NCBI GenBank assembly: GCA_020284085.1 | Contig: JACEVL010000098.1 | Coordinates: forward strand, 284,501-348,500 | Length of the DNA: 64,000 nt | Direction: 5' to 3' | DNA from: Aporrectodea caliginosa | Taxonomy: Eukaryota; Annelida; Clitellata; Crassiclitellata; Lumbricidae | Shown here: in pieces, positions 10,066 through 19,982 of the stretch | Layout of the letters: every line of letters starts with the position of its first letter | How positions within the stretch are numbered: the stretch's first letter is position 1 | Position numbers and translations under genes: made by a program | Notes under the pieces: generated by a model | Databases searched by the model: none | What the model was told of the DNA's origin: nothing | What the model saw: the letters and a program-made list of their open reading frames with translations, nothing else

Positions 10066-10157
10066 TTGTATTGTGTTGTGTTGTATTGTATTGTACTCCA
10101 CGTTTTTATTGCGACCTAGCCACCCGCAGTAAAGATCCGAGAAATATTAATCTCTGA

Positions 10158-10236
10158 TAAACCGACCGACCGGGAATCGAACCCGGGCCGCCGACGTGGA
10201 GAGCGGGCTACCAACCCATTCGGCCACTCAGGATCA
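10158..10236 (-). repeat. tRNA-like SINE head
   Basis: The minus strand reads GAGTGGCCGAATGGGTTGG (box A) and GGGTTCGATTCCCGG (box B), about 72 bases overall. The T arm pairs well, but the acceptor stem does not close. It resembles a Ser/Leu-type tRNA body reused as a SINE head. Confidence 0.55.
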
Positions 10237-10351
10237 TGGTTGAGTATGGCAATGCCAGTTATGCAGGTCTAACTCCATCCTCCATAAATCGGCTTCAATC
10301 AGTTTTGAATGCTGCGGCTTGGCTGATCGGCAGATTTGGTCATTATATCAG
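10234..10351 (+). pseudogene. CR1-like LINE remnant, part 1 of 3
   Basis: Translation gives a segment of the type VEYGNASYAGLTPSSINRLQ, then NAAAWLIGRFGHYIS. It matches the conserved region that follows the reverse transcriptase in CR1-like LINEs (YGNSLLYGLP...RLQ..QNAAARL). It stops at ATTATATCAG (10,342-10,351). The same ten bases recur at 14,789-14,798, where the LINE frame resumes with DSILQHNLHWLP. An inserted element splits it. Confidence 0.75.
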
Positions 10352-10449
10352 CACAGAAGTCAAACAGCAACAACAATAAAAAAATAATAATGATTATATT
10401 ATTAATAAAAATTGAAATAATATTAATAACTTTCGCAATTATAAAACGG

Positions 10450-10800
10450 GTCTAGGATATTACCCCCTGGACATTACCCCCCTGCCATTACCCCCCCTGC
10501 CATTACCCCCCGGAGGATATTTCCCCCTGCCATTACCCCCCTGCCATTACCCCCGGCATTTAGTATATGTAGTCTATACATACATATATATTACATGCAT
10601 TATATTTATAATTTATTTATAATATATATATTATATTAATATATTTGTTAGTTTGTATCTGGTGTGCCTGCACTTCTGTTTATATCACTCTAAGTAGCTA
10701 ACCCCCGGCATTTAATATATATATAGTATATACATACATATATATATATTACATGTATTATATTTATTATTTATTTATAATATATATAATAACAATATAA
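10450..10800 (+). repeat. Left arm of long inverted repeat (CCATTACCCCC repeats)
   Basis: It starts with several CCCCCTGCCATTA units, then CCCCCGGCATTTAGTATATG, a TATA-rich stretch and CTTCTGTTTATATCACTCTA. A second partial copy of the CCCCCGGCATTTAATATATA unit starts at about 10,700. Its reverse complement at 14,105-14,370 is nearly identical. Confidence 0.85.
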
Positions 10801-11500
10801 TTAAATTATTATTATATAATAATTATTGTAATTAATCAATAACAATATAATTAATTATTATAAAATTATATGATATTAATATATATTTTTATATATTATT
10901 AATATAATTATATAAATACCTATGTATATGTGTATATATTATATTATATATATAATTTAATAATTATATATTATATAATATATAATTATAATAATTAATA
11001 TAATATATTAATATTATATATTATACATATAATTATAATAAATAATTAATATATTTATTAGTGATATTAATTATTATTACATATTATATATTATTTTAAT
11101 AATTATATTACTATATTAATTAATAAATATTATTATAATTAATTATATTATAGTTATAATTAATTATATTATAGTTATAATTAATTATATTATAGTTATA
11201 ATTAATTATATTATAGTTATAATTAATTATATTATAGTTATAATTAATTATATTATAGTTATAATTAATTATATTATAGTTATAATTAATAATTATAATT
11301 GACAATTATAATTTTATTAATAGTAATATAATAATTATAATTATAATTATGATATATTATTTTATATTATTATTTATAAATTGAATTATAATATATCTAT
11401 CATTTATATTAATATAATTAATTATATTAATTTAATCATACATTATATAATTTATATACACAAATATAATTATATAATAATATAAAAATATATGTAATTA
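10800..11500. repeat. AT-rich DNA with 21-bp tandem repeat
   Basis: Almost pure A/T. From 11,125 to 11,295 it holds about eight perfect or near-perfect copies of GTTATAATTAATTATATTATA. The 61-codon minus-strand frame made of NIINYNY heptads is a product of the 21-bp period. Confidence 0.9.
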
Positions 11501-11780
11501 TATGGCAAGGGGAATTGACTAGGGGGAATTGTCCGGGGGGGAATTGAACCTATCCCCCGGATACTCTACACCGGTTTATTCCATCCGGGGATATGCTTTA
11601 GGGGGATAGAATATGACGGGACACCAGCATGGAAAGATTAGGCTGTATCAACTAATAAGTAAACTGAAATTAAACTAAATAACAAGTTAATAATTATTAT
11701 TTTATTTGCATAGTAGGCCTATCATGTTGGCTTGGTGCTTCAACCTACTGGTCCTTAATTTAATTTAAATGTAGGCCTAC
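11500..11780. other. G/C-run patches inside the AT-rich element
   Basis: GGGGGAATTG and CCCCCGGAT patches resemble the CCCCC/GGGGG blocks of the inverted-repeat arms and may be a diverged internal copy. No gene is seen. Confidence 0.4.
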
Positions 11781-12724
11781 TTATTTGTGGCAGCTACTTC
11801 AGAGTGATATAAACAGCAGCGCAGGCACACAAGATACAAGTTAACAAATATATTAATATAATATTATAAATAAATAATAAATATAATACTTGTAATATAT
11901 ATATGTATGTATTAGGGTGGCAGCCAAAATAGTTATTTTTTTTATAATGCCAGGGACATCCCCCAGTTCTGTTCGTATTGGTAGTAGAAACCCATGTGAA
12001 AAATCTTTTTAAAATATTCCATTATTTAGGGGTGCCACATCACAACTTAAATTTTGCATACAAAATTATTGCGTTATCGAAGCCATAAAAATGAACTTTT
12101 TATTATTTTCAGGAGCTGGATGAAAGTTAGACACTTCTAGAGCCTATTATTTTTATTGTGATATGTGATCAGTGCTATGTACCATGGATTGTTGGATACC
12201 TAATATTCTCTGATGACTCGTTTTATAAATAAATGATTAAATAATAAATATATAAATTGGAACAAACTGGAGCTGAGGAGTAAATAAATAATTTTTATTT
12301 TTCAAACAATTTTTTGGACTTCTGTATACTAAAGGCTTTCTTAAGCTTTATTATTTATTTATATTTACTCACAATATCCCATAGAATCCATAACGAATTT
12401 AAAATAATCCAGCATTTTGTAATAGAGAAAAAGCACTTCATATCAAAAGTAAATAATGTTTTTCAAAACATTTAATATCTGGCTAAAGTTTGGTTTCGGG
12501 TCAGGACATAATGATTAATATAGTACAAAATCAGATTATAATTAGCAACTCTGTACAAGTTTAAATATAATTTTTTTTAGCTTATTTATGAATATACTTT
12601 GCAAGAAAAATCCTAAAATACCCAATACCCAACACTCAGTCTAGCATAATGTATCCAGTGTTTCCAATCTCTTTATTGGCTTGCTTGTTTTCAGTACTTT
12701 TAACTGGAAACTGACTAGGATTCA

Positions 12725-12790
12725 TTCATTCCACACTTTTTATACAGCGCCCTTCAAGAAGCCTACTCAGAGGTCTTAAAAGGTTGGCAT
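12725..12790 (-). repeat. SINE 3' end inside the hAT-like element
   Basis: TTTTATACAGCGCCCTTCAA, then CTACTCAGAGG, is the reverse complement of the shared SINE tail (CTGAGTAGnnnnnTTGAAGGGGCGCTATATAAA). Confidence 0.5.
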
Positions 12791-12944
12791 GGCCAAAACC
12801 TTCTACCAGATCTTAAACTGAAATTTGCTTTGTTGCATTCACACATGATTAAATCAATATTGCAAGGCTGTTTTAATGAAAAGAGATATTACAAGTTTTT
12901 CATTTGTTAAAGGTCAATGGCAAAACTGTTCGTGAAGTGCACGC

Positions 12945-13120
12945 GTGCATGACAGTTGGAACAGTTGGAGCTTTTTGAAATAAAGCTCACTTGCCTGTGA
13001 CTACAATGCAACATGCAATCGGGAGGCTTGAGAAGATCTACAATGAGTGGAGGAATTCACAAAAGGCAGCATGGAGAGGTGGGGAAACACAGAAAGTCGC
13101 GAGTAAAGATTTGTTGAGTC
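12945..13120 (+). pseudogene. Decayed protein relic within the hAT-like element, part 1
   Basis: One plus-strand frame reads MQHAIGRLEKIYNEWRNSQK, then AAWRGGETQK, before a TAG at about 13,122. The helix-like, charged composition looks like real former coding sequence. I cannot name the family. Confidence 0.35.
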
Positions 13121-13264
13121 ATTAGAGAAAAAATTTATATTACACATTCTGATGCGGAAGTGAAAAATAAAATCCTGAGGACAGAGCACTTCTGCAGGCT
13201 CAGCTCAGAGATGGAAGGATGTCAAGTTCAATGGCACAAGTGAAAAACAAATTGAAAAACAAGA

Positions 13265-13567
13265 TGAAGAAAAACGGAAGAGAGACAAGGTGAAACTAAG
13301 ACCAGCGTTTATCAAGAGACATTGAGTCAATCTGTTACTACTACTTCAATGTCCAGGTCCAGTGGTATTAAGACAGCTGCCGATTTATTTAAATCTGATG
13401 CTTCAGATAGTGATAACTGCTATATAGACTGCGTCGAAAACTCTGAGTCTGGTGATGAGGCAGAAACCCCAAAGACTAAAAGACCTCGCAAAAAGAATAT
13501 TATCAGTCTGCAAGTAGCCGCAGTTCTTGATCTAATGAAGGTCAGCTATAGTAATGCGTGGAAATAG
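13265..13567 (+). pseudogene. Decayed protein relic within the hAT-like element, part 2
   Basis: Two consecutive frames read on from part 1. One ends RDKVKLRPAFIKRH at 13,323. The next (13,322-13,567, 81 codons) has a Ser/Asp/Glu-rich acidic stretch followed by TPKTKRPRKKNIISLQVAAV, a basic patch that could bind DNA or act as a nuclear signal. It then breaks up. It is probably the element's own protein, but I cannot assign a transposase family. Confidence 0.4.
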
Positions 13568-14104
13568 AACAGCATTTAGTTTGAGTGTCAGCAGACTGAA
13601 GAAAGGTTGAGTGTGATGAATGGTAGGACAGAAACAGGAGTGGCATTGATACCAGAATAAAATATAATGCTGACCAAGAATGAAGGTCAAAAGCAGGCCT
13701 TGCTCCACGTGGTGTCCGAGCATCGAAAAAGTTTCCGGATCCCAAAAACTTAACGGTCACAAAATGGACCAATAAATATTTTAATGTGTTAATGATTTAA
13801 TCAAACTTATAAGACTGAATAATGCTCACCAGTACTTTTTAATTATTCTACTTTTAAGCAAAACAATTTAAGGTTTACTTGATCTTACACAAAATACGAA
13901 AAAGTTTATAATATTATCACAATAATGTGCTTACGATCCTTGTCTAAAATTAGGAAAACTTGCCCTCTTATGTGGCACACCTAAATGATGGAATATCATT
14001 ATCATATTTTGCACACTAACTTACTTTATCAAAAGGAACATAACCTGGGGCTGTCCCATCAATTTACTCAAAATAATTTTTTTGAGCACCACCCTAGTAT
14101 GTAT

Positions 14105-14372
14105 ATATTAAATGCCGGGGGCCAGCTACTTAGAGTGATATAAACAGAAGTGCAGGCACACCAGATACAAACTAACAAATATATTAATATAATATATATA
14201 TTATAAATAAATTATAAATATAATGCATGTAATATATATGTATGTATAGACTACATATACTAAATGCCGGAGGGTAATGGCAGGGGTAATGGCAGGGGGA
14301 AATATCCTCCGGGGTAATGGCAGGGGGTAATGGCAGGGGGTAATGTCCAGGGGGTAATGTCCTGCTTCCTTA
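14105..14372 (-). repeat. Right arm of long inverted repeat
   Basis: It is the reverse complement of 10,450-10,710 and ends in GGTAATGGCAGGGGG units. The arm is preceded by the right target-site duplication of the nested hAT-like element. A related, diverged unit lies at 11,780-11,912, on the other side of that insertion. Confidence 0.85.
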
Positions 14373-14490
14373 TAAAACAATAAGAACCATATCAAATAAA
14401 TAATAATAAGAACAATAATAATAAATATTATATTCATAGTGGTGATAATAAATAATTGATTAGATAAATAAATAATACGGTTTCAAGTTT

Positions 14491-14528
14491 CCACACCTTT
14501 TAAAGAATGTAGCCCGTGGCTATAAATA
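14491..14528 (-). promoter_or_regulatory. TATA/GGTGT module M3
   Basis: The minus strand has TATTTATAG, then TTTAAAAGGTGTGG, with spacing 27 or 31 depending on the TATA register. It lies within the 4.4-kb insertion, so at least one module has moved with a mobile DNA block. Confidence 0.5.
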
Positions 14529-14669
14529 CTCAAAACAACGTTCTATTTGCGTCTGTTTGTTTTATGTCGTTTAATATTGAATTTTGTGGCATTGTAAGGA
14601 TTTATTTTGACACCTTTAAATGGTGTCGATTGGACGTTAAATTTCTCGTTTTCATTGTATGGTATACAT

Positions 14670-14720
14670 TGTGAATTGTCGTCAACGGCCTTTGATGTCA
14701 TAAGACGACGTTAAACCTTT
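14670..14720 (-). repeat. AACGGCC...GTCGTTAAA block
   Basis: GTCGTCAACGGCCTTTGATG, then TCATAAGACGACGTTAAAC, is the reverse complement of the TTTAACGACATCTTATGACA block in type A bodies. Similar isolated blocks occur at 29,383, 47,362, 57,577 and 60,564. Confidence 0.6.
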
Positions 14721-14798
14721 GAGAAATAATTGTTTGCGATGGACTGTAACAGTTCATTAAAACTATCAATTTCGTTTTGCCCATAATTATTATATCAG

Positions 14799-15024
14799 AT
14801 TCCATACTACAGCATAACCTACATTGGCTGCCAATTGCTGATAGCATGCACCACAAGATCCTTATGATCGTGTGATGTTCCATGACTGCATGGTACTGCT
14901 CCAGAATACATCAGTGATCTTTGCGTTCCTGTCTCCACACTGCAGCCCAATCGCCGGATGCTTCGTTCTACACGATGCGGAATGACCTCGATCGATACGT
15001 GCACAACGGGGCCTCTCTGTCGTT
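14799..15024 (+). pseudogene. CR1-like LINE remnant, part 2 of 3
   Basis: It continues part 1 with DSILQHNLHWLPIADSMHHK and then ILMIV, the 'LHWLP' signature of CR1-like ORF2 C-termini. It then degrades. It ends at TCTGTCGTT (15,016-15,024), which is repeated at 16,043-16,051 beyond the RTE-like insertion. Confidence 0.8.
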
Positions 15025-16042
15025 GACTTGACTTATGGCCTTGGCGATGCTCCCGCACGCATAAGCCGCTCGTTTATGGAAGACCTCCATCCCTCTCTGT
15101 TGTATGCCCTGTGCATAGCCTCCTGAACCGACCATCCCATTTCTCCACAGTCCTCCTTTATCATATCCATCCATCGTTTCTTCTGCCTTCCTCTTTTTCT
15201 TTTTCCGTGCACATACCCGTTGAGAGCTATCTTTGGATACCTGTCATTCCCCATTCGGGTTACGTGTCCAAAGTATCGCAGCCGTCTGTTCTGTATTCTG
15301 CTCACTATGTCGTATCGGATGTTTAGTCGGTTGTGTATCTCTTTATTCCTTATCCTGTCTCTTCTTGTGACTCCTTCAATCCTTCGCAAGCACGCCATTT
15401 CAAAGACCCTCAGCCGTTGTTTATGTGTCTCCTTCAATGTCCAGGTCTCCGAGTTGTAGAGCAATGCGCTCAGCACTAGTGTTTCATATAACCTGACCTT
15501 TGTACCTCTGCTTATTTCTCTCGAGCTCCAGACCTTCCCCAGCGCCTGCCATATTCCTCTGGCCAATCCGATTCTTCTTTCTATATCTTTCCCCGATCCT
15601 CCCTGTGTACTGATGCTTCCCCCAAGGTAAACAAAGCTGTCCGTCTGTACTAGCTGTTGTCCATCCACATTTAGTATGAACTTCTTGTCTCCGCCTCCTA
15701 CAAGTTGACTTTCTGTTTTCGCTACATTGATCGCCATACCCATCCTTTTACTCACTTCCACTACTCTTGTCACTACCTCCTGTAGTCCCACCACCTGCTC
15801 TGCCAGCAGTGCTATGTCATCCGCAAATCTTAGATCACCTATCAATTCTCCTCCAATCACAGCTCCTTCGTCTGTTCCTTCCAGGGCCCTAGCCATGATC
15901 AGTTCCAGAAATATGTTGAAGAGCAGCGGCGACAGAACGCAACCCTGCAGTACTCCCACTATGGTCTCGAACCAATCCGATAGTTCTCCGTTCACTCTCA
16001 CAGCGCTGAAGGTGTCCTTGTACGCATTTTCCAGGATCTCTG
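15025..16042 (-). mobile_element. 5'-truncated RTE-like LINE
   Basis: The insertion is bounded by the 9-base direct repeat TCTGTCGTT at 15,016-15,024 and 16,043-16,051. Only the 3' half of the element is present, starting inside the reverse transcriptase, as expected from incomplete reverse transcription. It interrupts a CR1-like frame that resumes exactly after the second repeat. Confidence 0.85.
15033..16042 (-). CDS. RTE-like reverse transcriptase, C-terminal half
   Basis: The frame is open from the insertion boundary, where codons ILENAYKDTFSAV precede the marked GTG at 16,001. It runs to a stop at 15,033, roughly 335 residues. Visible motifs are GVLQGCVLSPLLFN (RT motif 4/B), LRFADDIALL (catalytic FADD), FVYLGGSIS, LYNSETWTL, RRLRYFGHVTRM and a basic GKRKRGRQKKRW segment near the C-terminus. 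This is the typical order of RTE/Proto2-type LINE proteins. The endonuclease and first RT motifs are missing through 5' truncation, so it cannot be autonomous. No in-frame stop is seen, which suggests a fairly recent insertion. Confidence 0.85.
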
Positions 16043-16051
16043 TCTGTCGTT

Positions 16052-16242
16052 AGACCATCGTTATGGAACAATTTGCATACTGAAATTCGCTCAGTCCCAC
16101 TTATTTCTAACCTCGCTGCATATTTTCGAACACTAAAGACACACCTTTCCCCATCTGATCGATAGCTGCATACACAGCGCCTGTGAGAGGCTCTTAAGAC
16201 GCGCTATACAAGTGTTCTGTTACATTGCATTACACCAGTAAC
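16052..16242 (+). pseudogene. CR1-like LINE remnant, part 3 of 3
   Basis: The frame resumes as RPSLWNNLHTEIRSVP and ends YFRTLKTHLSPSDR before a TAG. 'LWNNLPTEIR...LKTHLF' is the classical CR1-like C-terminus. The 3' end GGCTCTTAAGACGCGCTATA is like that of the window's SINE tails, so these SINEs may borrow this LINE's 3' end. Confidence 0.8.
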
Positions 16243-16616
16243 TCGAACCACAGTTGCTTCAGTGAAAACTGTAGAAAGATATGTTTTAAACGAAATAAGA
16301 AATAATGATTAAACTCTTGTAATCAAAGTTTATCAAACCATTGCTACGTTTGAAATTATCTCAAATCGTCCACAGCTCTGGAAATTCTCAGCCACTTGTT
16401 ATTAAAATTTAGCAGAATCCACGAGTGCCATATCAGAGCTAGCTCCGAAGTTCCGAAGTTAAAACTAATGATTACTGATGAGGCTCTTAGTTGTAGCTTC
16501 TTTCGCACCTGTATTTGATGTATTAGGCACAAACCAATGGCGCACCAAAGCAAGCAGTGACCAAGCCAACACTCACATCCAACACCCAGCACGCCAACGA
16601 CAAAGGAAGTAAGCCA
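16243..16616. other. Unassigned sequence
   Basis: I see no module, repeat family or coding signal here. A 78-codon minus-strand frame (16,356-16,592) shows no domain. Confidence 0.3.
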
Positions 16617-16620
16617 TTAA

Positions 16621-17376
16621 CCCTCGGGCTACCAAGGGGGTTGTAGGTTTTTTCATCTCAAACTTTTTCCGTATGGAATAAAAATTTGACCTTTTAGGTA
16701 GCTGTAGGGGGTTCATTTACACACGTTTTGAGGTAAAATGTGAGATGATATCTCACACCGTTCAAAAGTTATACCCAATATACCCGAGGCACCAGAGGGG
16801 GCGGTGGATACCACCCCCTAGATTTTTGACTATATCTTATCCGTCATTTAATATTAAGAGAAAACAATTATACCATTCTATAGAGGGAATGTGGGGCTAC
16901 ATTTCTATGGTCACTGAGTTGACCTGAGACAACCGGAAGTGCTCAAAATAAATAATAATACGCGTAATATGTGTGAAAATGGCTGAATACAGCATTACAA
17001 CGTAAACCGATATATATGTATGGATATATATGTATGGATGTACATTTATACCATATAAACATGTGTAGGGATGATTGTTTGTATCTTTTATACATAGATT
17101 AGTTTCAAAACACACATAATCTTATATTTGTTTATCGAAAAAGTACAAAATGTACGCAATAATATACAATATTGCTAATTAATGGGTTCCGTTGTTAAAA
17201 GTGATGTAATTTCTAGGTGCATTCACATAATGTACAACTAAATATACCATTCTGTGCAGAAATGAATGCTGAATCCATTGCTATATTACAAGTTATGATA
17301 TGTAAAACCAAACACGAAATCCAGGGGGTGGTAACCCTTGGTAGCCAGTGTTACAAAAAGCTTGGTAGCCCTAGGG
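16621..17376. mobile_element. piggyBac-like non-autonomous element (756 bp)
   Basis: It is flanked by TTAA on both sides (16,617-16,620 and 17,377-17,380). The inverted ends are CCCTCGGGCTACCAAG and CCCTAGGGCTACCAAG. TTAA target duplication with a CCCT start is diagnostic of piggyBac. I see no transposase fragment inside. Confidence 0.85.
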
Positions 17377-17425
17377 TTAAGTGATATTGATTTTATTGAT
17401 TACTATGCGATTGGTTGGTTAGTTA

Positions 17426-17530
17426 CTGTTTAACGCCACTGTGGAATAACAAATATGATTAGCGTCACCCTCCTCCTTTTTCCAGACATGGGACTGGCAC
17501 TACCAGATTACAGGCAGTAGCGCAGTTAAT
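17426..17530 (-). repeat. SINE S1 copy
   Basis: TGTTTAACGCCACTGTGG, then AGCGTCACCCTCCTCCTTTT and GGGACTGGCACTACCAG. This is the inverse of the S1 consensus, which runs from CTCCGCCACTG to GTGTCGTTAAACTGAAACTA. Confidence 0.65.
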
Positions 17531-17599
17531 ACATGCATGCACTGTGCTATGACAAAGTGTATAATAAAGGTCTTTCCGACGGAATGAATCACTGACTCA

Positions 17600-17645
17600 A
17601 ATAGTCTTTGTTATCACAGAGTCGTTAAACTGAAACTACTACAAC
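17600..17645 (+). repeat. SINE S1 3' fragment
   Basis: GTCTTTGTTATCACAGAGTC, then GTTAAACTGAAACTACTAC, is the S1 3' end in the plus orientation. Confidence 0.55.
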
Positions 17646-17808
17646 TGATGCAAGCCCTTCAAGCACTGGCAAGATGGATCCAAAGTTTAACGGCAGCTTA
17701 TGACAACATAGGCCGTGGCCGCCGACAAAGATTATTTTTGGCATATTACAGCTCTCTAAGCACTGGCAAAAGTCATCGTCAAGCATTGGCAACAGCCATC
17801 GTTAAGCA

Positions 17809-17935
17809 TTTATATTCCTTGAAAATTTCGGTTAAAAGAGGTGTTCAAAGTTAACGGTTGACTTTCGCGAGCATTCTTGTAACAGTGGCGCCATCTACAT
17901 ACATCCATTAATTTTATGCATTAGGGCTAAGCTTC
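17809..17935 (+). promoter_or_regulatory. TATA/GGTGT module P11
   Basis: TATATTCC is 29 bases from GGTGTTC. The body AACGGTTGACTTTCGCGAGC, then ATTCTTGTAACAGTGGCGCC and CATTAATTTTATGCATTAGG, is one of the cleaner examples of the common downstream block. It is cut off by the start of duplication I copy 2 at 17,938. Confidence 0.7.
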
Positions 17936-18046
17936 GGACTGGATCGACTAGAGTACAGGCAGTGGCGGTGTTTCATGTGCGCTGCGTCGTGTCAGAAGGG
18001 TTGTCCAAAGATGCTATAGGAAAAATCCAAGTCCGATTGCCAGATA

Positions 18047-18122
18047 GACCAGACAGACAGACAGACATGCTTACAGAGAGACAGAGAGACACAGGCAGAG
18101 AGACAGAGGGAGGGAGGCAGAG
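18047..18122 (+). repeat. GACA/GAGACA microsatellite, copy 2
   Basis: This is the copy-2 equivalent of 98-180, with two fewer GACA units. Confidence 0.85.
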
Positions 18123-18129
18123 GAATCGC

Positions 18130-18365
18130 TTTTTGTTTAGGACGAACGATATAGGAAGGCAGAGGATTAGATGGATGGGGTAGTTCTTGAAGAAGTGTGA
18201 CTCTAGTTTGGAGTGAAAAACTCGAGGGGTGATAGGCAGAGCGGACTGGGGGGGTGTTATTGTGTGAGTGGGGTGATGGTTGGTTGAGCTGGAGATTGGC
18301 CCAATTTGGAACTGGGATTTCCGCTCCGAAAGAAGATAGAAGGCACCAGGCAAACTGGCCAGAAG
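18130..18365 (-). pseudogene. LINE ORF2 C-terminal remnant, copy 2
   Basis: This copy reads a little further than copy 1 after the FHSKLESHFFKNYP motif before running into the microsatellite. It is non-functional, with no catalytic domain. Confidence 0.45.
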
Positions 18366-18559
18366 TATCGTGTGCTTAACGACATCTCGTGGCCAGTGCC
18401 GACCTTAGGCACAGGCAAAGCAGGCAGTTGTCTGGGTCGCCAAATTCAAGGGGGGCGCCAGTATTATGTGTTCTAGCAGTTTCATGTTTTACACATTTTG
18501 GCCAATTTTTTCTTCAATTCAAAACTTTCCCTTATAGATCAAATCTAAAATAATTGATT

Positions 18560-18925
18560 TCACTGCACCTTTACAAGTGGAGTGACAGTGGAGTGGGGTG
18601 AGAGGGCCCTAAATGTATGCTTTGTTTGGGGCGACATTTGGGATAGGGCCGGACCTGCTCGTGGTTGCCAAGGACGTTAGCGTAACAAAGCAGTCTCTTA
18701 AGGATATGTCTTCCACGGCGGAAGATTCTGCCGCAGAAGTAATATTTTCGCCACCTTTCCGAGGCGGAGGACCTTTGCGCATGCGCAAACCTTTGCACAC
18801 GCGCATTGAAACAGTTTGTCGCTTCTTATCAGTTGGTGTAGTGAGGGTCGGTAAGTGTCCGGTAAGGTGTCGGTGAGGGTCAGTTAGAGTCAGGGTTAGA
18901 GTTAATGTCGTCATTAAAAACATGC
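18560..18925. other. Unassigned duplicated sequence, copy 2
   Basis: This is the counterpart of 600-960. It carries a local repeat, CCTTTGCGCATGCGCAAA followed by CCTTTGCACACG, that copy 1 has only once. No function is assigned. Confidence 0.3.
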
Positions 18926-19288
18926 TACAAACCTTCCGTCGCAGAAGTCATTTCTTTATGCGTTACGTTTTGGAATCATCCGCCGCAAAAGCACCACGTG
19001 TACCTTAAACACCTTTATAAAGTTCTCACTCGGTCTATATGTAAAAGAAGCAGCGCAGTTTTTAAATCAAGATGTGCATTCATCCAGTGGGGTCGACGAT
19101 AAGGGCCATGGCAGTCACGAGGTGTCGTTAAACATTGATCACTAATACTACCATACTTAAGCTAGACTGAGAGGCAGCAACAGATGGTCAGTCCTCTCCC
19201 TCGCCGTCTCATCATCCTACCGACAGTGTACGGTCAGTGTATGTCTCAGCATAGCTGAGTTGCCTAGGGCTGTAATCCCGAAATAATT

Positions 19289-19358
19289 CCTGCCCTGGCG
19301 AGGATTTGAACCCCCGACCTCACGGGTGACAGTACAGCATAGCTAACCACTAGTGTTA
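19289..19358 (-). repeat. tRNA-derived SINE head, copy 2
   Basis: This is the duplicate of 1,321-1,390, with boxes A and B preserved. Confidence 0.6.
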
Positions 19359-19674
19359 GGAAATATCCAGTTAATTAAAACCTCCGGGTTTTGCCATCGT
19401 CATAAGACCGTTAGCGACAATAATCGAAGATTATTTCCTATTGTAAATTGTATTGTAAATCATTTGTGCTTAGTAAAACGTTGGTTTTAGTTCAACATCG
19501 AAACGCCAGGACTGGTACACGAGCGGCCTACAACGAGACACGTCGGCAGGGACATGCAGGCTGGAATACCGCGTGAGTTCGCTCGAGACTGGCGCAGCCA
19601 GCGTTTAGTCACCGCTAGAAGATTTCTTGTTTTTCGGTATATTAAATCCTTCGCCCGAGGGCGCTCCATTTCAA

Positions 19675-19878
19675 AGAGAGCACAGAAGAGAGGACAGCAG
19701 AAGAGAGCACAGTGAGCGGAAGAAAGCAGCACAGTGAGCAGAAGAGAGCACAGTGAGCACAGTGAAGAAAGCAGCACAGTGAGCAGAAGAGAGCACAGTG
19801 AGCAGAAGAGACAGCAGTGAGGAGAAGAGAGCACAGTGAGCAGAAGAGACAGCAGTGATGAGAAGAGAGCAGTGGGCT
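19675..19878 (+). repeat. Purine-rich 19-bp tandem repeat, copy 2
   Basis: This is the same array as 1,711-1,965 but shorter, with different unit order. Unit number therefore changed after the duplication. Confidence 0.9.
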
Positions 19879-19982
19879 AAAGAAAAACATCTTAATACGG
19901 GCAAACAGCGTGTAATTATATTAATGATCTAGTGATTCTAGTATGACTCGATACACTAATCTCGCTAATTTTAAAAACAGAT

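Larger units (their letters stand above)
11913..14096 (+). mobile_element. hAT-like DNA transposon (2.18 kb)
   Basis: The ends TAGGGTGG and CCACCCTA are inverted, and similarity extends inward (CAAAATAGTTATTTT against CAAAAAAATTATTTT). The element is flanked by an 8-base direct repeat, GTATGTAT, at 11,905-11,912 and 14,097-14,104. An 8-base duplication and a TAGGG start fit the hAT superfamily. The coding part is decayed. It sits inside the AT-rich long-inverted-repeat element. Confidence 0.75.
10352..14788. mobile_element. 4.4-kb AT-rich insertion with target-site duplication
   Basis: This block interrupts a CR1-like frame and is flanked by ATTATATCAG on both sides. It contains a long inverted repeat (10,450-10,710 against 14,105-14,370), a 21-bp tandem array, a nested hAT-like element and, near its right end, TATA module M3 plus the AACGGCCTTTGATGTCATAA block. 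Its ends are not inverted repeats of each other, so the class is undecided. Retrotransposition or a composite event are both possible. Confidence 0.7.

Noticed and set aside
11120..11305. 61-codon frame of NIINYNY heptads
   Set aside because: It exists only because a 21-bp AT repeat is divisible by three.
11913..14096. Assignment of the inner element to a named transposase family from the RKNIIS-type segment
   Set aside because: The frame is too decayed; only the ends and the 8-base target duplication support hAT.
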